DNA of 64,000 bases, from the NCBI GenBank assembly GCA_015058575.1, contig SVBZ01000048.1:1-64000 (forward strand). The letters run 5' to 3'. The notes under the pieces are model-generated. The model was not told the origin of the DNA. It searched no databases and was given only the letters and a program-made list of their open reading frames with translations. The position numbers and the translations under genes were made by a program. Positions 1-7,179 of the stretch are shown here, in pieces; the first letter of the stretch is position 1, and the number at the start of each line of letters is the position of its first letter. Origin of the DNA: Pseudoselenomonas ruminantium. GTDB lineage: Bacteria; Bacillota; Negativicutes; Selenomonadales; Selenomonadaceae.

Positions 1-18
1 CCAAACCTAGCAGAGGGC

Positions 19-211
19 GGGGGCGGGTACACTTTCTTCGTAGCGGGAGCGACTGCCCGAACGCAGTGAGGGATGGCCCGCGGCAAGTACTATCTAGAAC
101 GACACGATGTATTGGCGTGCCGCCGGCCTGCCCGGCACATGCACCTAGATACGTACAAAAGCGTCCGTGCGGGTCATTTAGCGGGAGCAGAGAAAAAGTG
201 TACCCGCCCCC
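19..211. repeat. Imperfect fold-back element with nested inverted repeats
   Basis: A 17-bp perfect inverted repeat (19-35 with 195-211, arm GGGGGCGGGTACACTTT) closes a region of about 190 bp. Inside it a second pair lies at 87-97 and 145-156 (GTACTATCTAG against CTAGATACGTAC, one extra base), with small hairpins at 52-56/63-67 and 117-122/133-138. The 10-mer TAGCGGGAGC occurs twice in direct orientation (41-50, 179-188). No convincing ORF is present. It could be a MITE-like fold-back repeat or a structured RNA, and the sequence alone does not decide. The rest of 1-346 holds only the leader of the next gene. Confidence 0.5.
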
Positions 212-346
212 ACCCAAGCTGAGCTCTTCCAAGTTTATTTTAAGCCGCACGCACAGATAAACTGCAATTTGGGGGAATTCAAGGATTTTGGGCTGGCGGT
301 GCCGAATTCATCAGTATAGTTATTTTCATGGTGTGGGAGGAAGAAT

Positions 347-1303
347 ATGTTAAGCAGACGTTTGTTTATCCGTCATCTGCTGGTAGGAATGGCGGCTTTT
401 GCTGTTGGTGGCTGGGAAAAGCTGGCTGGTGCAGAGGGGCGGGAGTATTATCGGCTGGTGGTTTTGGGCGATCCGCATTTGCCCGTGCGTGTGCATAAGC
501 ATCCCAAGGCCTCGAGCCAGCAGGCCATCCGTGCGGCTAAGGATGATGTGATCGCGGATATCAATGGCTGGAATGATGTTGCGGCAGTGGCTGTGGTGGG
601 CGATATTGTCGGGCGGCTGGGCGTGCAGCCCGAGTATGATTATATCCGCACGTTTTTTTCCAAGCTGGACAAGAAATGCTGGGTCATTAACGGGAATCAT
701 GAGTTTATGCTGGAAGATACGCTACAGGATAATGGCAAGGCCAAGGTAGCTTCGCCTGCGACATGGCGGAAAAAACTGGCCTATTTTGCGGCGTTCTGGC
801 AGCTGCCACAGCGCTGGTATACCAGGGAGCTTGGCGGGTATCATTTGGTTTTCTTATCGGCAGAAGGGCCGCGGCCTGTGCAGATAGGGGCGGAGCAGCT
901 CGCTTGGTTCCGCGAGGACCTGGCAAAGAATCGCGCTAAGACCACGCTGGTCTTTTTCCATGGGCCGCTTGAGCATACGCTGTTGAAGTATAAGAAGAGC
1001 ATCAATACAGAAAAGTCGATTGCTATGCCTGCCGATGCAATCGATGCAATCCTGGCCGAAAATCCGCAGGTAAGGCTATGGGTATCGGGACATACGCATA
1101 CGCCGTGTCATAATCCAAGTTACGCAAATAGGGAAGTCAATCGGTACAATGCGCATACTTATGCAATCCATAACGATTGCATGGACAGGAAGAAGATAAC
1201 GACCAATTCCATCTATCTGTACAAAGATCATATCGAAGTCCGGACCTTTGATCATAAGCATAAGAAATGGTTGCCGGAATTTGACCGGTCATTTCCGTGC
1301 TAA
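347..1303 (+). CDS. Tat-exported calcineurin-like metallophosphoesterase
   Basis: The 318-residue protein has the metallophosphoesterase motif series: GDPHLP (D42, H44), VVGDIVG, INGNHEF, FFHGP and WVSGHTHTP, which supply the ligands of a two-metal phosphoesterase site. The N-terminus SRRLFIRHLLVGMAAFAVGG has a twin-arginine followed by a hydrophobic stretch, so export by Tat is likely. The start is supported by a GGAGG box seven bases upstream. It stands alone and ends at a hairpin terminator. The substrate cannot be told; relatives hydrolyse phosphomonoesters or phosphodiesters outside the cytoplasm. Confidence 0.85.
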   Translation: MLSRRLFIRHLLVGMAAFAVGGWEKLAGAEGREYYRLVVLGDPHLPVRVHKHPKASSQQAIRAAKDDVIADINGWNDVAAVAVVGDIVGRLGVQPEYDYIRTFFSKLDKKCWVINGNHEFMLEDTLQDNGKAKVASPATWRKKLAYFAAFWQLPQRWYTRELGGYHLVFLSAEGPRPVQIGAEQLAWFREDLAKNRAKTTLVFFHGPLEHTLLKYKKSINTEKSIAMPADAIDAILAENPQVRLWVSGHTHTPCHNPSYANREVNRYNAHTYAIHNDCMDRKKITTNSIYLYKDHIEVRTFDHKHKKWLPEFDRSFPC

Positions 1304-1326
1304 GAACGTGTGGAAAAGCGGATATA

Positions 1327-1367
1327 AAAAGGCTCGCGCTCACCATAGGTGAGCATGCGAGCCTTTT
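1327..1367. terminator. Bidirectional hairpin terminator
   Basis: GGCTCGC-GCTCACC (1331-1344) pairs with GGTGAGC-AT-GCGAGCC (1348-1363), flanked by A and T runs. It lies between the phosphoesterase and the convergent acyltransferase and can serve both. Confidence 0.85.
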
Positions 1368-1370
1368 GCA

Positions 1371-2531
1371 TTATTTTTTCTTCGGATATACGCCGATGGT
1401 CAGTTCATTGAGCAGCGGCAGCTGCTCGCCGAGTTTGCGGCAGAGGATGGCGCCAAGCATGGCAAGGGCCAGCGTCGCAAAGTAGAAGGCGATGGCAATC
1501 GGTGCGGTCATGATACGGCCGCTGTGCTGAAGCATCAGGCCAAGGTAGGTGATGGCCAGCGGATGGGCGAGGTAGGCAAAATACGAATGCTTGCCGAGCT
1601 GGTGCAGCAGCGGGTTGAGGAATGCCGGATAGCTTTGGTAGGTGAAAACCATAAAGAAGAACAGCGAGGCGGCGATGGTGTAGAAGATGCCGGCCGGGCA
1701 AAGCTGATGGGCTGTGTTGATGGCCTCAAGCGGCGTGTAGCCAACCGAGCCAATCAGCTGGTAGTAGTAGGCCATGAGCGCGGCAAAGCTTGCCCAGAAG
1801 AAGACCGTGATTGCCAGGCGCTGCTTTTTCATGAAGGCCATGAAAGCGTCGATATGGACAGCCAGATAGCCGCCGAGCACGAAGATGAATACGTAGTGCA
1901 TGACCCAGTAGTTCAAGCGGTACATCAGGAAGGGCTTTAGGATTGATCCGTCAGGCAGGCCGTAGACAAAGAGATTGAAGCTCGTGGAAAAGCTCGACCA
2001 GTAATCAAAGCCAATCTGTGCGAGTAGCAGCAGGGCAAGGCTAACTTTGCCAGCGCGGCGTACCATAAAGATCCAGAGCGGCATCAGGAGATAGAACCAA
2101 AGCAGGATGACCAGGAAGTAAAGCTGGTACTTCGCGTTGCCGAAGAACAACAGGACGATGAGATGCATGGGATCGGGAAAGCCTACACCGTAGAGCCAGC
2201 CGTCATGCAAAAGGTAGAGGAACGACCAGACAAGATACGGTACAAGCACTGTCTTGAAGCGGCGCTTCATGAAATTACGGAAGTCAAACGGAGCGTTTAG
2301 ATCCAGATTATAGAACAGGCCGAACGCGGAAATGAAGAAGAAAATCGGCACACTGAAGCGTGTGGCGACCTCGAAGAGGGCGATGAGGTCGGCGTTCGCC
2401 GCTGTATTGGCAAGGTATTGGGACCCGACATGGATGCCGATGACGCCCATCATAGAGATTCCGCGGATATATTCGATAGCTGCCAGCCGCGGTTTGCGCG
2501 GCCGGGAAACTGTTGCTGCTTGTTCTTGCAT
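1371..2531 (-). CDS. Acyltransferase family 3 membrane protein
   Basis: A polytopic 386-residue membrane protein opening with AIEYIRGISMMGVIGIHVG, the typical first helix of acyltransferase-3 (OafA/NodX-like) proteins including the conserved His. About ten hydrophobic segments follow. Such enzymes O-acylate cell-surface sugars, peptidoglycan or exported metabolites; the acceptor is unknown here. An AAGGAG box lies 11 bases before the ATG. It begins 36 bases after the SIMPL-domain gene on the same strand, so the two probably form an operon. Confidence 0.85.
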   Translation of the reverse strand: MQEQAATVSRPRKPRLAAIEYIRGISMMGVIGIHVGSQYLANTAANADLIALFEVATRFSVPIFFFISAFGLFYNLDLNAPFDFRNFMKRRFKTVLVPYLVWSFLYLLHDGWLYGVGFPDPMHLIVLLFFGNAKYQLYFLVILLWFYLLMPLWIFMVRRAGKVSLALLLLAQIGFDYWSSFSTSFNLFVYGLPDGSILKPFLMYRLNYWVMHYVFIFVLGGYLAVHIDAFMAFMKKQRLAITVFFWASFAALMAYYYQLIGSVGYTPLEAINTAHQLCPAGIFYTIAASLFFFMVFTYQSYPAFLNPLLHQLGKHSYFAYLAHPLAITYLGLMLQHSGRIMTAPIAIAFYFATLALAMLGAILCRKLGEQLPLLNELTIGVYPKKK

Positions 2532-2567
2532 GAAAATAAAAACTCCTTACTGCTTGTATTGGTGGGA

Positions 2568-3281
2568 TCAGTCTTCCAGAATGTAGTCAACGTGTACGCG
2601 TGCCGTGAGCGACAGGCTGCCCGGCTCGATGGTCGTAGCGGCAGCTGTTTTTGCGGCGGCAAGCATCATATTGTCATAGCGGCGCGATTCGAGATAGCCG
2701 GTGCTTTCGGATACGTTCTGGATGCCAACGATGCGTTTGCCAAGTCCCTTGGCGAGAATCTCGGCCTTGTCACGTGCGTCTTGAACGGCTTTTAGCAGGG
2801 CTTCCTTGCGGACAGCCTGGGTATTGCCGGCAGAAAAGTCGAGCGAATGGATTTCGTTGGCACCAGCGCTAAGGGCCGCGTCGATGACTTTGCCGGTTTG
2901 CTTGATGTCGCGGACGATGACGATGATGGAATTGTTCACCGTATAGCCGCTGATTTCGTTGCGGTGATTATCCGCCGTGCGGTAATTGGGATGGAACGAA
3001 TAATTGTTGGTCTGGATATCCTTGGTTTCGATACCCAGTGCCTTGATGGCCTTGTTGACCTGCTCAGTCGTCCAGGCGTTATCGTTCTGTGCCTTGCCGG
3101 CGTCGCTGGCCTGCGAGGTCACACCAATCGTGATCGTTGCGCGATCGGGGGTGGCAATGCCGGTGCCTTCGCCATCCACGGACAAGGTCGGCAGATTCTT
3201 GGCCGCTGGTGCGGCGGCTGCCACATTGGCTATCAGCAGCATCAAGGCTGCGAAAATCAATACGATGCGTTTGCTGTTCAT
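2568..3281 (-). CDS. SIMPL-domain (DUF541, YggE-like) secreted protein
   Basis: A 237-residue protein with a clear signal peptide (hydrophobic residues about 5-22, then AAAAPAAK) followed by a SIMPL/DUF541 domain: LPTLSVDGEGTGIATPDRA, then the GYTVNNSIIVIVRD segment. The E. coli relative YggE is linked to oxidative-stress tolerance, but the molecular activity is not established. A strong AAGGAGG precedes the ATG. It is the first gene of a two-gene operon with the acyltransferase. A 14-bp palindrome sits between its presumed promoter and the start codon. Confidence 0.88.
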   Translation of the reverse strand: MNSKRIVLIFAALMLLIANVAAAAPAAKNLPTLSVDGEGTGIATPDRATITIGVTSQASDAGKAQNDNAWTTEQVNKAIKALGIETKDIQTNNYSFHPNYRTADNHRNEISGYTVNNSIIVIVRDIKQTGKVIDAALSAGANEIHSLDFSAGNTQAVRKEALLKAVQDARDKAEILAKGLGKRIVGIQNVSESTGYLESRRYDNMMLAAAKTAAATTIEPGSLSLTARVHVDYILED

Positions 3282-3302
3282 AGGAACCTCCTTTGAAATC
3301 TT

Positions 3303-3316
3303 AGGAAAATTTTCCT
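3303..3316. promoter_or_regulatory. 14-bp perfect palindrome upstream of the SIMPL gene
   Basis: AGGAAAATTTTCCT is a perfect palindrome about 20 bases before the SIMPL gene start. On the minus strand it lies just downstream of a plausible promoter (TGTCAT, 17-bp spacer, TATGAT, about 3320-3350), so a bound regulator would block initiation or early elongation. No regulator is identified. Confidence 0.35.
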
Positions 3317-3433
3317 TACTATCATATCATATTTTGCCGGGAAATGACATGTCTGTGCCGGTAGCGCGAAAGGCCTGACTGTTTATGGTTTACAAGGTTA
3401 CAGAAAAAGTTTTCCATATGGCAGGAGATTTGC

Positions 3434-3439
3434 TATAAT
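3434..3439 (+). promoter_or_regulatory. Extended -10 promoter of the ASCH gene
   Basis: TATAAT preceded by TGC gives an extended -10 element (TGCTATAAT, 3431-3439) about 80 bases before the ASCH gene. The -35 region is poor, which is common for extended -10 promoters. Confidence 0.5.
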
Positions 3440-3516
3440 TAGAAGAACATATAAATATTCACAGATTATATGTAATTCTTACACCTAGGTACAATGGTAG
3501 ATTGGAGTGCTTTAGT

Positions 3517-3870
3517 ATGATGGCATTGAACTTCCAGGCAGCAAAACACAAAAAGATGCTCATGGAACGCACGAAAAACTGTACGGTACGTCTTGGCGAT
3601 GTATCCAAACTCTATCCCGAAGGCTCTGTCGTATGGATTACGACGGGCAAGAAAGGCGAGCCGAAGCATAAGCTCTACTCGGCCTATCTCGACAAGGTTC
3701 GCGTCAAGACGATGGGCACGCTGACGTCCGACGATCTGGGGCATCAGAATCCGGAAATCAATTCCAAAGAGGAACTCGTGGCAGATTTCGAGAAAATCTA
3801 CAAACGCCGCATCCTTATGGAAGATACCGTAACGGTAATCTATTTCACCGAGGTACATGACCTTTTGTAA
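3517..3870 (+). CDS. ASCH/PUA-like RNA-binding domain protein
   Basis: A soluble 117-residue protein whose layout resembles small ASCH-domain proteins: an early basic stretch (ERTKNCTVRLGD), then SVVWITTGKKGEPKHK, a hydrophobic beta strand (LYSAYLDKVRVKTMGTLT) and a C-terminal strand TVTVIYFTEV. ASCH domains are PUA-like folds proposed to bind RNA. The ATG at 3517 is chosen over an upstream TTG because GGAG at 3504-3507 is correctly spaced for it. Its original terminator is now displaced to 8167 by the inserted element. The assignment is by pattern, without a search. Confidence 0.6.
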   Translation: MMALNFQAAKHKKMLMERTKNCTVRLGDVSKLYPEGSVVWITTGKKGEPKHKLYSAYLDKVRVKTMGTLTSDDLGHQNPEINSKEELVADFEKIYKRRILMEDTVTVIYFTEVHDLL

Positions 3871-3890
3871 TTTGCCCTTTATTTATGCGG

Positions 3891-3906
3891 CTCCGTGGAA
3901 ACGGAG
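3891..3906 (+). other. Short hairpin next to the left attachment site
   Basis: CTCCGT-GGAA-ACGGAG forms a 6-bp stem with a GGAA tetraloop immediately left of the 23-bp repeat. It could be part of the attachment region or of the 3' end of the ASCH transcript. Confidence 0.4.
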
Positions 3907-3912
3907 ATGCAA

Positions 3913-3935
3913 AAGCGTACTAAAAACGTACTAAA
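3913..3935 (+). repeat. Left attachment site (attL core)
   Basis: A 23-bp direct repeat identical to 8139-8161. The core contains two tandem copies of CGTACTAAA (3916-3924 and 3927-3935) separated by AA. It abuts the integrase stop codon, as is usual for integrase-proximal att sites. Confidence 0.88.
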
Positions 3936-4976
3936 TCAGATTTTGTTTAATCGCTTAGCCAAGGCTGTGCGCTTTGATTGGTAGAAGTGGCTGTATACTT
4001 TTAGCGTCACGGCAGGGTTTGCGTGACCAAGCCTATCGGCCACTTCTACAGGAGAAAATCCAGCATCGATTAATAAACTAGCATGGGAGTGACGCAGATC
4101 GTGCAATCGAATCTGTTTTACTCCCATTTTTTTTGCGCCTGCGTGTATTTTCTTTAGCAGTGCAGCGCGTGTAATACCGAATAAAATATCGCCGTTATAT
4201 TTAGCCATGCGCTTGTAGTCGCGTAGCATGTTAGCGATAAAATCGGGGAGCACAACAATACGGCTGCCAGCCGTCGTTTTTGGCGTTGTAACTACATCAG
4301 AACCTTTTATCCGCGTGGATGTTTTGTTGACAATTATCGTGTTGTCTATAAAATTTATATCTTCCCACCTAAGCGCGAGCATTTCGCCGACACGCATACC
4401 CGTCCAAAACAGCATGTAAAAGGCCATAATGTGCTCAGGAGATTTCAACGAACGTGCAAATAATCTAAATTCATCTAGTGTCCAATAGTCATTGTTGATT
4501 GTCTGCGCGCTGTGTAGCTTAGATGCAGTTTGCACAGGGTTACTGACAAGATTATAATTCTCTATGGCAAAATTGAATATAGATGATAGTTGTGCTTGTA
4601 TTGTTCGAACATAGCTCATCTTTAAGCCCTCAGCCAACAATTGTGTTCGAAATGCGTTTACGGTACGGCGCGATATCCCGCTAACCAACATGTGGGAGAA
4701 AAAAGGCTGTATTCGATTTTCTACAATACGTCGCTTTACATCATATGTTGTCGGCTTCAGGCGCACTTGTGCAGCGGCTAGATAAGCATCAACTAGCGAG
4801 GAAAATGATATAGTAGGGGTACTGGCATATTGCTCAAGAAAACGGCGTTCCCAATACTGGGATTCGCGCTTAGTCTTGAACCCTTCCTTCTTTTTCTTCT
4901 TCCGCTTACCTTGCCAGTCAGTGTAATAGAACGCGCAGTACCATGTTCCACTTACAGCGTTTTTGTATGACGGCAT
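3936..4976 (-). CDS. int: Tyrosine recombinase (phage-type integrase)
   Basis: A 346-residue site-specific recombinase: N-terminal arm-binding region (basic KRKKKKK around 24-30), SAM-like core-binding domain (about 55-150) and a catalytic domain with R195 (TGMRVGE), K233 (TPKTTAG), H292/R295 (HDLRHSH), H318 (GHANP) and Y328 (VYSH). All catalytic residues are present, so it should be active. The ATG at 4976 is preferred to one ten codons upstream because AAAGGAAG lies eight bases before it. It would integrate and excise the surrounding element. Its promoter region overlaps the divergent promoter of the candidate small RNA. Confidence 0.95.
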   Translation of the reverse strand: MPSYKNAVSGTWYCAFYYTDWQGKRKKKKKEGFKTKRESQYWERRFLEQYASTPTISFSSLVDAYLAAAQVRLKPTTYDVKRRIVENRIQPFFSHMLVSGISRRTVNAFRTQLLAEGLKMSYVRTIQAQLSSIFNFAIENYNLVSNPVQTASKLHSAQTINNDYWTLDEFRLFARSLKSPEHIMAFYMLFWTGMRVGEMLALRWEDINFIDNTIIVNKTSTRIKGSDVVTTPKTTAGSRIVVLPDFIANMLRDYKRMAKYNGDILFGITRAALLKKIHAGAKKMGVKQIRLHDLRHSHASLLIDAGFSPVEVADRLGHANPAVTLKVYSHFYQSKRTALAKRLNKI

Positions 4977-5005
4977 AATAACACTTCCTTTCGAGGTTCC
5001 GTTCA

Positions 5006-5014
5006 TGGTATAAT
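5006..5014 (+). promoter_or_regulatory. Extended -10 promoter divergent from the integrase
   Basis: TGGTATAAT (5006-5014) is an excellent extended -10 element pointing right, with no good -35. It would start transcription near 5021, reading through the structured segment to the terminator at 5117-5143. The integrase promoter on the other strand must overlap it. Confidence 0.5.
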
Positions 5015-5020
5015 ATAGCT

Positions 5021-5143
5021 GTGATAATCAACGGTTAGCTATTCTGCCGTACTTGCTCAGCAGCGGGTAAACCTCGAATAGCAGTTTACAGGGGACTAAC
5101 ACCTGCTCTACAAAGTAAGCCCGCTATCCTAGCGGGCTTTCGT
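5021..5143 (+). ncRNA. Candidate structured small RNA of about 120 nt
   Basis: Between an extended -10 promoter and a strong intrinsic terminator there is no ORF with a ribosome site, but there is base pairing: GTTA (5034-5037) with TAAC (5097-5100), continued by a perfect 7-bp stem GCTATTC (5038-5044) with GAATAGC (5076-5082). The layout is that of an independently transcribed small RNA of the mobile element, divergent from the integrase. No known RNA family was recognised. Confidence 0.45.
5117..5143 (+). terminator. Intrinsic terminator of the candidate small RNA
   Basis: AAGCCCGCTA (5117-5126) pairs with TAGCGGGCTT (5130-5139) around a TCC loop, followed by T residues. The 10-bp stem is perfect. 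Confidence 0.8.
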
Positions 5144-5222
5144 CCTGTCTAAGCAATTTCTACGGAATATAGAGCCAATTGCGAACAAGTGATTCTTGTA
5201 ATTTATAGCGACATGTGCAATA

Positions 5223-5242
5223 ATAGCTATAGAAATAGCTAT
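5223..5242. promoter_or_regulatory. Twin ATAGCTAT palindromes upstream of the 38-aa gene
   Basis: Two copies of the 8-bp palindrome ATAGCTAT (5223-5230 and 5235-5242) are centred 12 bases apart, just ahead of the ribosome site of the small acidic protein. They look like a paired operator but may instead form a hairpin in the leader. Confidence 0.35.
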
Positions 5243-5267
5243 ATGTATTCGTTAGGAGGTGGATTTT

Positions 5268-5384
5268 ATGCCGGGGTTAGACTGGTTTACTGAAGAAGCT
5301 CAGGAACGTCAGGCCGAAATTTATGCAAGTTTCCATCCTGACGAGCAGCCCGACAACAAGTCCGAGAAGGATGATCATAAGTAA
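5268..5384 (+). CDS. Small acidic protein of the mobile element (38 aa)
   Basis: This short gene has a near-perfect ribosome site (TAGGAGGTGG) before its ATG and is followed within 15 bases by a strong terminator, so it looks like a genuine monocistronic gene. The peptide begins MPGLDWFTEEAQERQAEIYA and ends in a hydrophilic, acidic tail rich in D, E and K. There is no membrane segment or known motif. It is convergent with the 284-residue cargo gene. Small acidic proteins of mobile elements are sometimes antirepressors or inhibitors, but here that is only a guess. Confidence 0.7.
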   Translation: MPGLDWFTEEAQERQAEIYASFHPDEQPDNKSEKDDHK

Positions 5385-5397
5385 CATAGCGTTACCC

Positions 5398-5430
5398 ATG
5401 CCCGAGACTTATGCCTCGGGCATTTTTTTT
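5398..5430. terminator. Bidirectional terminator between convergent element genes
   Basis: ATGCCCGAG (5398-5406) pairs with CTCGGGCAT (5415-5423), followed by seven T. On the minus strand the hairpin overlaps the end of the 284-residue cargo gene, whose transcript would also stop near here. Confidence 0.85.
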
Positions 5431-6263
5431 GCTTGAGGTTTCTTGCGCGAATTATGAGCTTCTAAACTTTGTTTTCTCCATTTATTATATAGTGTTGATG
5501 TATGAATATATAATTCTTCGCCAGCATTATTAGCATTTAGATAGCATATCAACAAATATGTATCGACGATAAAATCTAAATATGTTTGATGTAATGATGG
5601 GAATACTGTATCTGCAGAAGCAAGACCAGAGCAGAAATACATGGAAAAGTATTCGACATTGTTCAAAATATAAACAACATGCTGACTTGATAAGAATGCT
5701 TTTTCCTGTAAATATTTCTTTCTCTTTTCTTCGGCTTCTTTTGCTTTCTTTCCTGTTATAGTGTGATTTATGGGGGCTGGAATTTTAGATTCTGTATCTC
5801 TGGTTGGGATAGAATTAAGCAAATATTCATAATGGGGATAGTCATAATTATCGGGGCTAGCAAATTCATGACGAAATTTAGTCAATATATCATTACCAAA
5901 TAAAGATTGCGCTTCCTCAGCAGTAAATTCTTTAAACAAATTTGCTTTTTTATAAAAGTCGGGCACTAATTTAGTGTTTACTTTTCTGATTCGATATTGA
6001 GCTGCATTTAAACTTGGAATAATATTTTTAGAATAATATCCTGCTAATTTATATGCTGTCTCAAATTCAGAATGAGCACGTTTATGCCGATAGTCTTTTA
6101 CAAATAAAGAACTCTGGTATGCAACAAAACCAAGCGACGCAATAACGGATAAAAATGAAAGGGTTTCTATAGAATCATGATAATGTATAAGAAAATCATA
6201 ATAGTGGGGGAAAATTGATACGCCTATGCTTGTAATATAATAATAAACTTCAAGGATTGTCAA
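5409..6263 (-). CDS. Unknown membrane-anchored protein, last gene of the cargo operon
   Basis: This 284-residue protein was not recognised. It has one clear membrane helix at about residues 33-55 (SFLSVIASLGFVAYQSSLFV) after a short aromatic N-terminus. A mostly helical, hydrophilic domain follows, with a charged stretch KKAKEAEEKRKKYLQEK and a basic tail. The frame opens with TTG at 6263, preceded by GGAGAGG. A three-codon ATG-TAT-AAT-TGA mini-frame overlaps the TTG, so initiation may involve reinitiation. It is the distal gene of a leftward operon behind the repressor. A role in phage exclusion or defence is conceivable from position only. Confidence 0.7.
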   Translation of the reverse strand: MTILEVYYYITSIGVSIFPHYYDFLIHYHDSIETLSFLSVIASLGFVAYQSSLFVKDYRHKRAHSEFETAYKLAGYYSKNIIPSLNAAQYRIRKVNTKLVPDFYKKANLFKEFTAEEAQSLFGNDILTKFRHEFASPDNYDYPHYEYLLNSIPTRDTESKIPAPINHTITGKKAKEAEEKRKKYLQEKAFLSSQHVVYILNNVEYFSMYFCSGLASADTVFPSLHQTYLDFIVDTYLLICYLNANNAGEELYIHTSTLYNKWRKQSLEAHNSRKKPQAKKMPEA

Positions 6264-6281
6264 TTATACATCGTCCTCTCC

Positions 6282-6308
6282 AAGCCGTCCTTCGGGGCGG
6301 CTTTTTAT
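6282..6308 (+). terminator. UUCG-loop hairpin upstream of the 284-residue gene
   Basis: AAGCCGTCC-TTCG-GGGCGGCTT followed by TTTATT reads as a rightward intrinsic terminator. No rightward gene is visible before it, so it may stop antisense transcription. On the minus strand the same stem lies just before the ribosome site of the 284-residue gene and could affect its translation. Confidence 0.55.
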
Positions 6309-6313
6309 TGTGC

Positions 6314-6487
6314 TTAATATTGTCTAATACAAAACGTATGTATGTAAGTTGCTATCAAGAATGTTGCTATTATACCAATGATACCAATAATAACCTTTGA
6401 GGTTTCCTTGTTTTCTCTTCCACGCTTCAATACATACCAAAAATTATATATAAAAAAAATAGTGATGCCCCAAAATAAAAATCTCAT
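6314..6487 (-). CDS. Small two-helix membrane protein (57 aa)
   Basis: The 57-residue protein has two hydrophobic segments, about residues 3-20 (FLFWGITIFFIYNFWYVL) and 31-50 (KVIIGIIGIIATFLIATYIH), separated by a charged KRGRENKET turn. It starts two bases after the stop of the upstream 217-residue gene, whose last codons form its GGAGGA ribosome site, so the two are translationally linked. Function unknown; the size and topology recall holin-like or toxin-like small membrane proteins without any motif to prove it. Confidence 0.75.
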   Translation of the reverse strand: MRFLFWGITIFFIYNFWYVLKRGRENKETSKVIIGIIGIIATFLIATYIHTFCIRQY

Positions 6488-6489
6488 GA

Positions 6490-7143
6490 TTAGTATCCTC
6501 CGAAAACAGAATCATAATATTGCTGGTCAAGATTGCGATTAATCTTGTTAAGCATATCTGTATATGCTTGCTCTTGTTGGGATGGAATGGCGGGAGTGGG
6601 GTTGGGATTAGAATAGACTACTTGCACTGGTGTTTGAGCTTCGTCTAGTTTCCTTGCTAATTCATCACAACGTTCTTGTGTTTTGCTGGTTAATTTTTTT
6701 TCTTCTTGTACTCGCCATTTTTGATACTCTACATCTTGTTTTAGCATCTTTATTTCTTGATCTTGATGATACGAAAAAGAAAACAATATAATTACAACAA
6801 TAGATAAAGCAATTGCTGGTTTATTACCAGTAAATCTAACTTTAGATATATTCTTATCTTGATTAATTGATAAAGCGGGAATGTTTTTGTTAACTTGCTT
6901 TTTAATAATTAATCTTATTATTAAATAAAAAGATGTTGCTATTACCCCCATCAACAATAAAACCATAGCAATATCCATTGTTGAGAAATTTACAGTGGTT
7001 GTACCAGTAGATGTAAATTCATATATTGCTTTGGTTAACTTTATTCCCCACCAATCTGTGATAGCTGTGGCATCAAATGTATTAGGTACTACAACTTCAT
7101 GCTCTGCCAACCTTTTCTCAAGCTCATCAGACATTGCGCTCAT
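6490..7143 (-). CDS. Unknown membrane protein with coiled coil
   Basis: A 217-residue protein with two membrane helices (about 55-81 and 108-124), a basic loop between them, a predicted coiled coil at about 126-170 rich in K/E/Q heptads, and a Gln/Asn/Tyr-rich tail ending in YYDSVFGGY. The ATG at 7143 is preferred because AAGGGG lies nine bases upstream; an ATG 21 bases earlier is possible. It was not recognised. Its neighbours are the 50-aa gene upstream and the 57-aa membrane gene downstream in the same leftward operon. Confidence 0.7.
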   Translation of the reverse strand: MSAMSDELEKRLAEHEVVVPNTFDATAITDWWGIKLTKAIYEFTSTGTTTVNFSTMDIAMVLLLMGVIATSFYLIIRLIIKKQVNKNIPALSINQDKNISKVRFTGNKPAIALSIVVIILFSFSYHQDQEIKMLKQDVEYQKWRVQEEKKLTSKTQERCDELARKLDEAQTPVQVVYSNPNPTPAIPSQQEQAYTDMLNKINRNLDQQYYDSVFGGY

Positions 7144-7179
7144 TAATAACAGCCCCTTCATCAAATTTCCAGCTATCTA

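Noticed and set aside
66..260. 64-codon frame across the fold-back element
   Set aside because: No ribosome site, Pro/Arg/Ser-rich, and it spans both arms of the inverted repeat.
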